Assembly (NCBI GenBank): GCA_040755095.1
Contig: JBFMBH010000002.1
Span: forward strand, 1 to 46,607
DNA from: Thermodesulfobacteriota bacterium
Lineage (GTDB): Bacteria; Desulfobacterota; Desulfobulbia; Desulfobulbales; JBFMBH01
Length of the DNA stretch: 46,607 bases
Reading direction: 5' to 3'
The first letter of the stretch is position 1, and every line of letters starts with the position of its first letter. The notes under the pieces are model-generated. The model was not told the DNA's origin, made no database searches, and worked only from the letters and a program-made list of their open reading frames with translations. The translations under genes were made by a program, and so were the position numbers. Shown piece after piece: positions 15,236 through 23,985 of the stretch.

Positions 15236-16399
15236 ATGTGGATCCCTCGCCTCATCGAAAGCCAGCTTGCACGGGCGGCCCAGGAGCGGCCGGTCGTCGT
15301 TCTGACCGGGGCCCGTCAGAGCGGCAAGACCTCGCTCGTCCGCAAGCTGTTCGGCGACCGCCGGTATGTCCCCCTCGATCTCCCTGCCGATGCCCACACG
15401 GCGGAGTTGGATCCCGTCTCCTTCCTCATCCAGTATCCGCCACCCCTGGTCACTGACGAGGTTCAGTACGCCCCTGGCCTCTTTCGGCACCTGAAGCGGT
15501 GGGTGGATGAGCGGCGTCAGGAAAACGGCCTCTTCCTTCTCACCGGCTCGCAGAAATTCCCGCTCATGAAAGGGGTGGCTGACTCGCTCGCCGGCCGGGT
15601 GGGGATCTTCGAGCTCGAAGTTTTGTCCCATCGTGAGCTGAAGCAAGCGCCAGAAGAAGCCTCGCTCCTGCGACTGGTCGTTCGCGGTGGGTTCCCCGAG
15701 CTGTACGAGAAGCCTGAGCTTGAGGCTTCCTTCTTTTACCGGTCCTATCTGGCGACCTACATTGAGCGGGACGTGCGGGCCCTGCTGCAAGTGGGCAGCC
15801 TGCGCAACTTCGAGCGCTTCATCCGCGCCTGCGCTTTACGCTCCGCCCAGCTTCTCAACAAGGCTGAGCTGGCACGGGACGTCGGCGTCAGTCCTTCCAC
15901 GGCCGATCAATGGCTCTCAGTTCTGGTCGCCTCCAATCAGGTCAGTCTGCTGGAGCCCTGGTTTTCGAGCCGCACCAAGTCCCTGGTGAAGAGCCCCAAG
16001 CTCTACCTCAACGACAGCGGATTGCTCTGCTTCCTTCTCGGGATCCGCAACGAAGGGGACTTGCTGGTCAGCCCTCTGGCCGGCGCTGTCTGGGAAACGG
16101 CGGTTTATGCCGAGCTGCGCAAGCAGCTGGCCCCCGCGGAGGGCACCGGCTCTCTTTTCTTCTGGCGCGACCGGACAGGAGAGGTGGATTTCCTGCTGCA
16201 TCGGGGAGGTCGCTTCCGCCTGATGGAGGCCAAGTGGACCGAAACGCCGACGTTCAGGGACTTCCAGGCCATGGATGCCGCGGCCGAGAAGCTCGGCTCC
16301 CCTTGGGTGGACGAGAGGGTGGTTGTCGCACGGACGGATCGTTCCTATCCCTTTGCCCCAGGGAAGCGGGTCCAATCCGTCGACGCTGTTCTGGAATGA
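15236..16399 (+). CDS. AAA_14/DUF4143 ATPase (first copy)
   Basis: The 387-aa protein has a P-loop GARQSGKTS (about residues 23-31), a Walker B-like segment LVTDEVQ, and the sensor-like LLTGSQKFPLMKGV. A C-terminal DUF4143 domain follows: YLATYIERDVRALLQVGSLRNF, KSPKLYLNDSGLLCFLLGI and a nuclease-like FFWRDRTGEVDFLL...EAKW. These ATPases are common in bacteria and archaea and often vary in copy number; their function is not settled. No ribosome site precedes the ATG. A second, distant copy lies at 22579. It is not related to the V-ATPase upstream. Confidence 0.93.
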   Translation: MWIPRLIESQLARAAQERPVVVLTGARQSGKTSLVRKLFGDRRYVPLDLPADAHTAELDPVSFLIQYPPPLVTDEVQYAPGLFRHLKRWVDERRQENGLFLLTGSQKFPLMKGVADSLAGRVGIFELEVLSHRELKQAPEEASLLRLVVRGGFPELYEKPELEASFFYRSYLATYIERDVRALLQVGSLRNFERFIRACALRSAQLLNKAELARDVGVSPSTADQWLSVLVASNQVSLLEPWFSSRTKSLVKSPKLYLNDSGLLCFLLGIRNEGDLLVSPLAGAVWETAVYAELRKQLAPAEGTGSLFFWRDRTGEVDFLLHRGGRFRLMEAKWTETPTFRDFQAMDAAAEKLGSPWVDERVVVARTDRSYPFAPGKRVQSVDAVLE

Positions 16400-16622
16400 T
16401 GCTCTGCTGCAGCGAGAGGGACGTGCGGCCGGGTTGGACCCCGAGTCCCGGCAAGCCGGTCTCGCCTCCCCTTGGCTCGCCATCCCATCATGGTGCGGGG
16501 GCAGCACCGGGTCCGGCCGCCCCCTTTCCTTTTCCCCCCTCCCACGTTAGAATGCCGGATCGTCTCCGGTCCGGCTGCCGGCAGCGGCCAGCCGGGACGT
16601 ACACGCTGCAGGGGAAGGGGCC

Positions 16623-17618
16623 ATGAGCATCCTCATCGTCGAAAAGGATCCCACCACCTCGGATCTCATCCGCCAACTGTTGGAACAGGGCGGCTACACG
16701 GGCATCCTGACCAGGGCCACGGCCCAGGAGGTGGCATCCTGTCTGGGCCTTGACGATTCTTTGCAGCCGTCGGTGGCCGTGGATCTGGTGATTCTGGACG
16801 TGGTGCTGCCGGACGCCAGCGGCCTGGACCTGTGCGCCCGCATCCGGGAGAAGGAGCGCTGGTCCGACCTGCCGGTGATTGCCGTCACCAGCCGGGCCAC
16901 CTCGGAGGATCTCCATCTCGCCTTTGCCGCCGGCATCAACGACTATCTGATCAAGCCGATCAACGAGGCCGAGCTCCTGGCCCGGGTGCGCGCCGCCTTG
17001 CGCCTCAAGTACGAGACCGACCGCCGCAAGGCCCGGGAGCGGGAGCTGGCCGAAGGCAACAAGCAGCTCCTGGAGGCCAACCGCATCCTCCAGCGCCGCT
17101 CGGCCATCGACGGGCTCACCGGCATCACCAACCGCCGCCATTTCGAGGAGCTGTACGATCTGGAGTGGCGGCGGGCGGTGCGCTACCAGAGCCCGTTGGG
17201 CCTGATCATGATCGACATCGATTTCTTCAAGGCGTACAACGACACCAACGGCCATCGCCAGGGGGACGACTGCCTGATCCAGGTGGCCGGCGCCCTGCAA
17301 GGCGTCATCCACCGGCCCGGTGATCTCCTGGCCCGTTACGGTGGCGAGGAGTTCGTGGCGGTGCTGCCGGCCACGCCCCTGGACGGCGGCCGCCACGTCG
17401 CCGAGGCCATGCTGGAGTCGGTCCAGGCCCGGGCCATCCCGCATCCGGGCTCGACAGCCGGGCCGGTGGTGACGGTGAGCCTGGGGGTGGCTGCCGTGAC
17501 CCCCAGCCGCCTGCACCAGCCATCCATCCTGGTCAGTGCCGCCGATCGGGCCCTCTACCGGGCCAAGCAGGCAGGCCGCAACCGGGTGATGGTGAGCGAC
17601 GAGCTCGGTCCCGCCTGA
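16623..17618 (+). CDS. response regulator with GGDEF domain (diguanylate cyclase)
   Basis: The 331-aa protein has a receiver domain at the N-terminus, with phospho-acceptor D59 in DLVILDVVLP and the conserved K111 in DYLIKPIN. A coiled linker (about 125-158) follows. The GGDEF domain has an intact active site GGEEF (240-244), and an inhibitory I-site RPGD (231-234) lies five residues before it. It should make cyclic di-GMP in the cytoplasm when phosphorylated and be limited by its product. No histidine kinase gene is next to it. GGGGAAGGGG precedes the ATG. Confidence 0.96.
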   Translation: MSILIVEKDPTTSDLIRQLLEQGGYTGILTRATAQEVASCLGLDDSLQPSVAVDLVILDVVLPDASGLDLCARIREKERWSDLPVIAVTSRATSEDLHLAFAAGINDYLIKPINEAELLARVRAALRLKYETDRRKARERELAEGNKQLLEANRILQRRSAIDGLTGITNRRHFEELYDLEWRRAVRYQSPLGLIMIDIDFFKAYNDTNGHRQGDDCLIQVAGALQGVIHRPGDLLARYGGEEFVAVLPATPLDGGRHVAEAMLESVQARAIPHPGSTAGPVVTVSLGVAAVTPSRLHQPSILVSAADRALYRAKQAGRNRVMVSDELGPA

Positions 17619-17694
17619 AGCGGTCTCCACCCCCCATCCATCCCTGCGCTGCCTTCGCCGATCTGGCCGGCAGAGGCTGCGCCAGCCCCACCTC

Positions 17695-19539
17695 GTGACC
17701 CCCATGACCTCCGCCCTTTACAACGAAGACAAGATCAAGACCTTAAGCTCCCTGGAGCACATCCGCCTGCGGCCGGGCATGTACATCGGCCGCCTGGGGG
17801 ACGGCTCCCACCCGGACGACGGCATCTACATTCTGCTCAAAGAGATTGTCGACAACGCCGTCGATGAGTTCATCATGGGCTCAGGCCGCCGCATCGACGT
17901 TCAGATTCATGATCATGGCCTGGTGCGGGTGCGGGACTACGGCCGGGGCATCCCGTTGGGCAAGCTCGTGGACTGCGTGTCGGTGATCAACACCGGCGCC
18001 AAGTACAACACCGACGTGTTCCAGTTCTCGGTGGGCCTGAACGGCGTCGGCGCCAAGGCGGTGAACGCCCTGTCGGAGCAGTTTGCGGTCACCTCCTGCC
18101 GCCAGGGCCGTTTTGCCCGGGCGGTCTTCCGCCAGGGGGTGCTGCAGGAGGAGACGGAGGGCGACACCAGCGACAAGGACGGCACCCTCATCGAGTTTCG
18201 GCCCGACCCGGGGGTGTTCCCCGAGTTTGCCTTTGATCTCGATCTGGTGCGCCGCCGCTTCTGGCGCTACGCCTATCTCAATGCCGGCCTGCGCCTTTAC
18301 CTGGGCAAGGAGCTCTTCCATTCCAAAGATGGCCTCCTGGATCTTTTGCGGGCGGAGGTGGCGGATACCGGTCTCTATGAGCCCATCCACCACCGGGACA
18401 AGCTTTTTGAATTTGCCTTCTCCCACACCGAGGGCTACGGAGAGATCTATTTCTCCTTTGTGAACGGTACCTATACCAACGAGGGCGGCACCCACCTGTC
18501 CGCCTTCCGGGAAGGGATCCTCAAAGGGGTCAACGAGGTCCTGAACAAGAAATACCTGGGTGAGGACGTCCGGGACGGCATGGTCGGCGCGGTGGCGGTG
18601 AAGATCACCGACCCGGTCTTCGAATCCCAGACCAAGAACAAGCTGGCCAACCCGGAGCTGCGCACCTGGGTGGTGAACGCGGTGCGGGAGGCGGTGAGCC
18701 AGCACCTCTATCGCCACCCCGAGACGGCTGGCGTTTTGAAGGAGAAGATCGAGCACTCGGAGAAGGTGCGGAAAGAAGTACGGCAGGTGCGCACCGAGGC
18801 CCGGGCCCGGGCCAGGAAGGCGGCCATCAAGATTCCGCAGCTCAGAGACTGCAAGCACCACCCGGAGCACGGCAAGCCTTCCCCGCCAGGCCGGGAGAAC
18901 ATGATCTTCCTCACCGAGGGCCAGAGCGCCTCCGGCTCCATCGTCAGCGCCCGGGACCCCCTGACCCAGGCGGTCTTCTCCCTCAAGGGCAAGCCGTTGA
19001 ACGTCCAGGGCAAGCCCTTGACCCTGCTCTACCGCAATGAAGAGCTCTACAACATCATGCGGGCCTTGAACATCGAGGAATCGGTAAGCCGGCTGCGCTA
19101 CGACCGGGTGATCCTGGCCACCGACGCCGATGTGGACGGCCTGCATATCCGGAACCTCCTGCTCACCTTCTTTCTGCACTTCTTCGAGGAGCTGGTGAAA
19201 AAAGGGCATCTCTATATCCTGGAGACGCCGATCTTCCGGGTGCGAAACCGGGACCAGAGCCGGTACTGCTACTCGGAGGCCGAGAAGCGCCAGAGCGAAA
19301 AGGAGCTGGGCCGCGGCAAGACCGGCCGCGCCGGGGTGGAGATCACCCGCTTCAAGGGCCTGGGCGAGATCTCGCCCCAGGAGTTTCGCCGCTTCATCGG
19401 CCCGGAGATGCGCCTCCGACAGGTGGACATCGACCGGATGGCCGAGGTGCCGGAGCTGCTCACCTTCTACATGGGCAAGAACACGCCGGAGCGGCGGCAG
19501 TACATCATGGAGCACCTGGTAGCTGAGGTGAATGCATGA
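17695..19539 (+). CDS. parE: DNA topoisomerase IV subunit B (ParE/GyrB type)
   Basis: The 614-aa protein is the ATPase and TOPRIM subunit of a type IIA topoisomerase. Visible are the GHKL ATPase motifs (LLKEIVDNAVDEFI, VRDYGRGIP, GLNGVGAKAVNAL), the switch-lysine region (QTKNKLANPE) and the TOPRIM segments EGQSASGSIV and ATDADVDGLHIRNLLLTF. The C-terminus ends with FKGLGEISPQEF. The length and sequence style fit the shorter ParE form seen in Bacteroidetes and some other phyla. A GTG at 17695 and an ATG at 17704 are both possible starts, and neither has a clear ribosome site. It overlaps the next gene by 4 nt (ATGA), so the two subunits are co-translated. Confidence 0.93.
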   Translation: MTPMTSALYNEDKIKTLSSLEHIRLRPGMYIGRLGDGSHPDDGIYILLKEIVDNAVDEFIMGSGRRIDVQIHDHGLVRVRDYGRGIPLGKLVDCVSVINTGAKYNTDVFQFSVGLNGVGAKAVNALSEQFAVTSCRQGRFARAVFRQGVLQEETEGDTSDKDGTLIEFRPDPGVFPEFAFDLDLVRRRFWRYAYLNAGLRLYLGKELFHSKDGLLDLLRAEVADTGLYEPIHHRDKLFEFAFSHTEGYGEIYFSFVNGTYTNEGGTHLSAFREGILKGVNEVLNKKYLGEDVRDGMVGAVAVKITDPVFESQTKNKLANPELRTWVVNAVREAVSQHLYRHPETAGVLKEKIEHSEKVRKEVRQVRTEARARARKAAIKIPQLRDCKHHPEHGKPSPPGRENMIFLTEGQSASGSIVSARDPLTQAVFSLKGKPLNVQGKPLTLLYRNEELYNIMRALNIEESVSRLRYDRVILATDADVDGLHIRNLLLTFFLHFFEELVKKGHLYILETPIFRVRNRDQSRYCYSEAEKRQSEKELGRGKTGRAGVEITRFKGLGEISPQEFRRFIGPEMRLRQVDIDRMAEVPELLTFYMGKNTPERRQYIMEHLVAEVNA

Positions 19540-21521
19540 CCGCCGAGGCCAGCCCCCAGGCCAGCCGGCTCAAGAGGCTTTTTGAAAAAAACTTCGTCGA
19601 GTACTCCTCCTACGTCATCCGGGACCGGGCGATCCCTGAGCTGGAGGACGGCCTGAAGCCGGTGCAGCGCCGGCTCCTCCACACCCTGTACAAGATGGAT
19701 GACGGCCGCTTCCACAAGGTGGCCGGGGTGGTGGGGGAGACCATGAAGCTCCATCCCCACGGCGACGCCTCCATCTACGCCGCCCTGGTCAACCTGGCCA
19801 ACAAGGGCTTTCTGATCGACCGCCAGGGCAACTTCGGCAACATCTACACCGGAGACGCTGCCTCGGCGGCCCGCTACATCGAGTGCCGGCTCTCGCCCCT
19901 GGCCCGGGAGACCCTCTTCAACCCGGATCTCACCGAATTCGTCCCCTCCTACGACGGCCGCACCGAGGAGCCGGTGGCCCTGCCGGCCCGGCTGCCGCTG
20001 CTGCTCATGCAAGGGGCCGAAGGCATCGCCGTCGGCATGGCGACCAGGATCCTGCCCCACAACTTTGGCGAGCTGCTCCACGCCCAGAAGGCGATTTTGC
20101 GCGGCGAGCCCTTCGTCCTCTATCCGGACTTCCCCACCGGCGGCCTGGTGGACGTGGCCGGCTACGACGCCGGCAACGGCCGGGTACGCTGCCGGGCGCG
20201 GCTGGAGAAAAAGGACGAGCGTACGATCGTCATCCGGGAGATTCCGTACGGCACCACCACGGAATCCCTCATCGACAGCGTCGAGAAGGCGGCCCGGGCC
20301 GGCAAGATCAAGATCGGCGCCATCAACGACTACACCGCCGAGACGGTGGAGATCGAGATCCGCCTCGCCCGGGGCGTCTCCGCCCAGGACACCATCCCGG
20401 CCCTTTTTGCCTTTACCGACTGCGAGCTGGCCATCGTTCCCAGCCTGACGGTGATCCGGGACAACACCCCGGTCATCCTGACGGTTACGGAGGTGCTGCG
20501 CCACAACACAAAAAAACTGGTACAAGATCTGGAGCGGGAGCTGACCATCGAGCGGGGCCGGCTTCTGGACCAGCTGCAGGCCCAGACCCTGGAGCAGATC
20601 TTCATCGAGGAGCGGCTCTACAAGGGGATCGAGGAGAGCGGCAGCCTCAAGGCGGCCCTGGCGGCCATTGCCGAGGGCATCGCCCCTTTCCGGGAGCGGC
20701 TGGTGCGGGAGGCGACCTTCGAGGATTTGGAGCGGCTCCTGGAGATCCGCATCCGCCGCATCAGCCGCTACGACATCGACAAGCGGCGGCGGGAGATCAA
20801 AGCCACCCGGGACGAGATCGCCCTGGTGGAAAAAAAGCTCACCGACCTCGTCGGCGTCGCCCTGACCTACCTGGACCATCTTCTGGACAAGTACGCCGCC
20901 GCCCATCCCCGCCGCAGCGAGATCGCCAGCTTCGAGGAGGTGGTGGCCCGGGAGGTGGCGCCAGCCAACCTGACGGTGGGCTACGACCGGGAGCACGGCC
21001 TCCTGGGCCACGGCATCAAGGCAGCCAGCGGCGAGGGCTTTCCCTGCTCGGAGTATGACCGGGTGCTCCTCTTTTTCCGGGACGGCCGCTACAAGGTGAT
21101 CGCAGCGCCGGAGAAGCTCTACGTCGGTCCGGACCTCCTGTGGGCCGGCCGGCTGGAGGAGGGCCTCATCTTCAACCTCCTCTACCGCCACGGCACCGAC
21201 AACCTCACCTACGCCAAGAGGTTCGGCACCCCCAAGTTCATCCTGGACAAGGAGTACCGGATGCTGCCGGAGGTCGCCGGCTCCACGGTCGAATTCTTCA
21301 AGGCCGGGCCGGACTGCCGCCTGCGCCTGACCCTGGTGGCCCTGCGCCGCGGCAAGGGCAACCAGATCCTCATGGACTGCGCCGAGCTGCCGCTCCGGGC
21401 CCCGGCCGCCCTGGGAAAGAGGGTCTCCACCCGGGTGGTGCGACGGATCGTCGAACAGGAGGACGAGGCGCCCCCCCCAGCGCCAGCGCCCACCCTCTTC
21501 GAGCCCCCCGCCGGGGATTGA
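19536..21521 (+). CDS. parC: DNA topoisomerase IV subunit A (ParC/GyrA type)
   Basis: The 661-aa protein is the breakage-reunion subunit. It has the winged-helix segment with HPHGDASIY and the catalytic tyrosine in AARYIECRL. A coiled coil lies at about residues 370-470 (FEDLERLLEIRIRRISRYDI, KRRREIKATRDEI). It is shorter than GyrA at the C-terminus and lacks an obvious set of six GyrA-box blades, so it is more like ParC. The quinolone-contact positions read A and A where E. coli GyrA has S83 and D87. The start ATG at 19536 overlaps the stop of parE. Confidence 0.93.
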   Translation: MTAEASPQASRLKRLFEKNFVEYSSYVIRDRAIPELEDGLKPVQRRLLHTLYKMDDGRFHKVAGVVGETMKLHPHGDASIYAALVNLANKGFLIDRQGNFGNIYTGDAASAARYIECRLSPLARETLFNPDLTEFVPSYDGRTEEPVALPARLPLLLMQGAEGIAVGMATRILPHNFGELLHAQKAILRGEPFVLYPDFPTGGLVDVAGYDAGNGRVRCRARLEKKDERTIVIREIPYGTTTESLIDSVEKAARAGKIKIGAINDYTAETVEIEIRLARGVSAQDTIPALFAFTDCELAIVPSLTVIRDNTPVILTVTEVLRHNTKKLVQDLERELTIERGRLLDQLQAQTLEQIFIEERLYKGIEESGSLKAALAAIAEGIAPFRERLVREATFEDLERLLEIRIRRISRYDIDKRRREIKATRDEIALVEKKLTDLVGVALTYLDHLLDKYAAAHPRRSEIASFEEVVAREVAPANLTVGYDREHGLLGHGIKAASGEGFPCSEYDRVLLFFRDGRYKVIAAPEKLYVGPDLLWAGRLEEGLIFNLLYRHGTDNLTYAKRFGTPKFILDKEYRMLPEVAGSTVEFFKAGPDCRLRLTLVALRRGKGNQILMDCAELPLRAPAALGKRVSTRVVRRIVEQEDEAPPPAPAPTLFEPPAGD

Positions 21522-21579
21522 GGCCGGGCCGGGCTTCGAGGCGCGGCCACCAGACCCTCACGGAAGGAGGCCTTCGCTC

Positions 21580-22047
21580 ATGCTGACCAGGGTCCGCATC
21601 AAGGGCTACAAATCTCTCAAGGACGTCGAGGTCAGGCCTGCCGATCTGTCCGTCCTTTTCGGACCCAACGCGGCTGGCAAGAGCAACTTCCTCGACGCCC
21701 TGCAGCTCCTTTCCCGCCTGGTCACCAGCCGCACCCTCAAGGACGCCTTCGAGCCACCCTACCGTGGCAAGCCTCTGGAATCGTTCACCTTTGGCGAAAG
21801 AGGTCTCAGGGGGCTGGTCGAGCAGGAGCAGCTGTCCTTCTCCATCGAGGTCGATGTACGGCTGTCGGCGGCGGCGGTGGAGGCCGTCAACCGTCAGATC
21901 AGCGAGATGCGCCGGCCGGCGCTGGATGAGCCGGAAGCACCCTCGACGGCAGAGGAGAATCCCGGTGCCAACCGGTTGACGGGAAACGGCGATGCTGCGA
22001 AGAAGGCAGCGGTGCGCGAGCGCCACCTGCGCTACCGGATCGAGCTA
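21580..22047 (+). pseudogene. truncated AAA ATPase (RecF/SMC-like N-terminal part)
   Basis: The frame starts well: AAGGAGG upstream, MLTRVRIKGYKSLKDVEVRP, then the P-loop FGPNAAGKSNFLDALQLLSRL and the SRTLKDAFEPPYRGKPLESF block of a family of about 400-aa ATPases. Homology stops at about 22047, after RHLRYRIEL. The remaining 26 codons to the stop at 22125 read through the antisense of a transposase remnant. Walker B, the D-loop and the nuclease-like or switch parts are missing, so it is very likely dead. Confidence 0.85.
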
Positions 22048-22059
22048 TGGTCACAATAT

Positions 22060-22400
22060 TCAGTTGGGTTTGGCCAAGGTCGACAACCGGTTGACCGCCT
22101 GGACGAGTTGTTGGGGGAGGGTTGACGGGGTCACAAGCGGCCGGAAGCCGGGGAGCATCCGGTCGGTGTTGGCGTGGGAATCCGCGGCCTGTTTGCTGGC
22201 AGCGGTGGCATCAAGCTCAGCGAACCGCTCTTCGAGAGTGGCCTTGCCGGCGAGCAGGATCTCCATGTAGCCTCTGGAGCGTCCGGCACATGGAGTCGTT
22301 GCCGGTCCTTCTCCGGTGCGCACGCCGGAGGCCCCGGAAGAACTGCCCCAGGATGTTGTTGGTGCGTGAGTGAGGGTGAAGAGCGACCGTGCCGGTGTCG
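22060..22400 (-). pseudogene. remnant of a transposase C-terminus
   Basis: On the minus strand one frame reads RTNNILGQFFRGLRRAHRRR then TGNDSMCRTLQ (about 22270-22385). A second frame continues with YMEILLAGKATLEERFAELDA to a stop at 22060. Both belong to the C-terminal part of one transposase type, but about a dozen codons and the frame between them are lost. No terminal inverted repeats were found. It abuts the broken AAA ATPase, so this insertion or its decay cut that gene. Confidence 0.65.
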
Positions 22401-22542
22401 GTATTGCACTCGGTAGCAACGGGCCTTTTCTGCACGTCTCGGCATGGAAGTCGCGTTTCCGCGGATCGTCGAGACGGATCATGGCCTTGAATTGGGCAGA
22501 AAGGCCGCTATTCGCGTAGCCCGTGCAAATCGAACTTTTTGT
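22401..22542. other. region between transposase remnant and second DUF4143 gene
   Basis: No gene is recognised here. The open frame through this region is an upstream extension of the next gene without family similarity. Confidence 0.45.
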
Positions 22543-22571
22543 TTGACTATTGCACAAGCGCCGGCCATCAT
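22543..22571 (+). promoter_or_regulatory. candidate promoter of the second DUF4143 ATPase
   Basis: TTGACT (22543-22548, 5 of 6) is followed after 17 bp by CATCAT (22566-22571, 4 of 6). The start of transcription would fall at about 22578, next to the ATG at 22579, again giving a leaderless mRNA. GTGCAA and TTGCAC flank the -35 element as a short inverted repeat. Confidence 0.35.
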
Positions 22572-22578
22572 CACAGCC

Positions 22579-23766
22579 ATGATCACGCGCGCCATAACAG
22601 ACGAGCTCAACCGAGCCGCCGCTGAGTATCCGGTCGTGACCATCCTTGGGCCGCGGCAGTCGGGCAAGACCACCCTGGCCAGGATGACCTTTCCGGAAAT
22701 GCCGTACCGCTCGCTGGAAGACCCGGATGTCCGCATGGCTGCCGAAGCGGATCCCCGGGGATTCCTGGGCGAAATGGATCGTGGCGGCATCCTCGACGAG
22801 GTGCAGCGGCTGCCGGCGCTCTTGTCCTATATCCAGGGCCTGGTCGACCAGAGCAGACAACGCCGGTTCATCCTCACCGGCAGCCATCAGCCGCGGCTGC
22901 ACGAGGCGATCAGCCAATCGTTGGCGGGCCGCACCGCCATGCTGACCTTGTGGCCATTCTCCCTGGCCGAGCTTCGTGGCTACCAGAAGGCGTACGATCC
23001 CTTCGACCTGATCAGAGGCGGCTTCTTTCCCCGGCTGCACGAAGAGGGACTGGAGCCGCGCCGGTTCTTCAATGGCTATCTGCAGACGTACGTCGAGCGG
23101 GATGTCCGGGCCTTGATCCAGTTGCGCAATCTGTCCCAGTTCCAGCAGTTCCTCACCCTGTTGGCCGGACGAGTGGGGCAGGTCGTCAACCTTGCCTCCC
23201 TGGGCAGCGATGTGGGGGCCTCCGGCACCACGATCCGGAGCTGGCTCTCGGTGCTGAAGGCCTCCCATGTCGTGTTCGAGCTGCCCCCCTTCTTCGCGAA
23301 TATCCGGAAGCGGGTGATCAAATCGCCGAAGATCTTCTTCACCGATGTGGGCCTCGCCGCCTTCCTGCTGGGCATCCACACGCCGGACCAGGCGTCCCGC
23401 GATCCCCTGCGGGGAAGCCTGTATGAGAATCTGGTGATGGCCGACGTGATGAAGGGCGCGCTCAACAAGGGAATCAGGCCGGACCTCTCCTTCTTCCGGG
23501 ACTCCCACGGCAACGAGGTCGATCTGCTGATCAACGAGAGGGGCGTGCTCACACCGGTGGAGATCAAATCCGCCGCCACCTTTTCCCCGGACTTCGTCAA
23601 GAATCTTGAATGGCTCCAGACCGTAGGGATCAAACGTCTCGCCGCCGGAACGGTTCTTTACAACGGTGCGCAGCCCTTTCATGTCCGGGGCGTCCGTGCT
23701 CTCAATCCGCTCCAGGTGGACGATCTGTGGGCAACGCTGATGGGGCCTTCCCACCCCGGAACCTGA
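22579..23766 (+). CDS. AAA_14/DUF4143 ATPase (second copy)
   Basis: The 395-aa protein has the P-loop LGPRQSGKTT (about residues 23-32), Walker B-like GGILDEVQRLP, and ILTGSHQPRLHEAISQSLAG. The DUF4143 domain has YLQTYVERDVRALIQLRNLS, KSPKIFFTDVGLAAFLLGI and SHGNEVDLLI...PVEIKS. I took the ATG at 22579, since the family's conserved part begins there (ITRAITDEL, PVVTILGPRQSGKTT); the frame open to 22444 lacks similarity. It differs clearly in sequence from the copy at 15236, so this is not a recent duplication. Confidence 0.93.
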   Translation: MITRAITDELNRAAAEYPVVTILGPRQSGKTTLARMTFPEMPYRSLEDPDVRMAAEADPRGFLGEMDRGGILDEVQRLPALLSYIQGLVDQSRQRRFILTGSHQPRLHEAISQSLAGRTAMLTLWPFSLAELRGYQKAYDPFDLIRGGFFPRLHEEGLEPRRFFNGYLQTYVERDVRALIQLRNLSQFQQFLTLLAGRVGQVVNLASLGSDVGASGTTIRSWLSVLKASHVVFELPPFFANIRKRVIKSPKIFFTDVGLAAFLLGIHTPDQASRDPLRGSLYENLVMADVMKGALNKGIRPDLSFFRDSHGNEVDLLINERGVLTPVEIKSAATFSPDFVKNLEWLQTVGIKRLAAGTVLYNGAQPFHVRGVRALNPLQVDDLWATLMGPSHPGT

Positions 23767-23767
23767 A

Positions 23768-23870
23768 GCATGCCTTCGTTGATCGAGTAGACGACCCGGT
23801 ACGAGCCGACACGCATGCGGCGAAGGCCCAGCCCCGCTGTTCCCTGTTCCTCGACTCCCGCGCACGGTTT
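23768..23870 (-). pseudogene. RelE/ParE-like toxin remnant
   Basis: A short minus-strand stretch reads LRRMRVGSYRVVYSINEG, which matches the W/RxRVGxYRVxYxI core near the end of RelE/ParE toxins. The N-terminal half is not found upstream in any frame, and there is no antitoxin next to it. It is probably a decayed toxin gene. Confidence 0.45.
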
Positions 23871-23985
23871 TGGTAGGCTGGGACAACCGAGACAATCATG
23901 CGGCACAATCGGTCCTTTCCTGGCGCCACAGCCACCAGGAGACCGCGCCGGTGCCGGACCTGTTCGTTGGACAAAGGAGGTCGCC

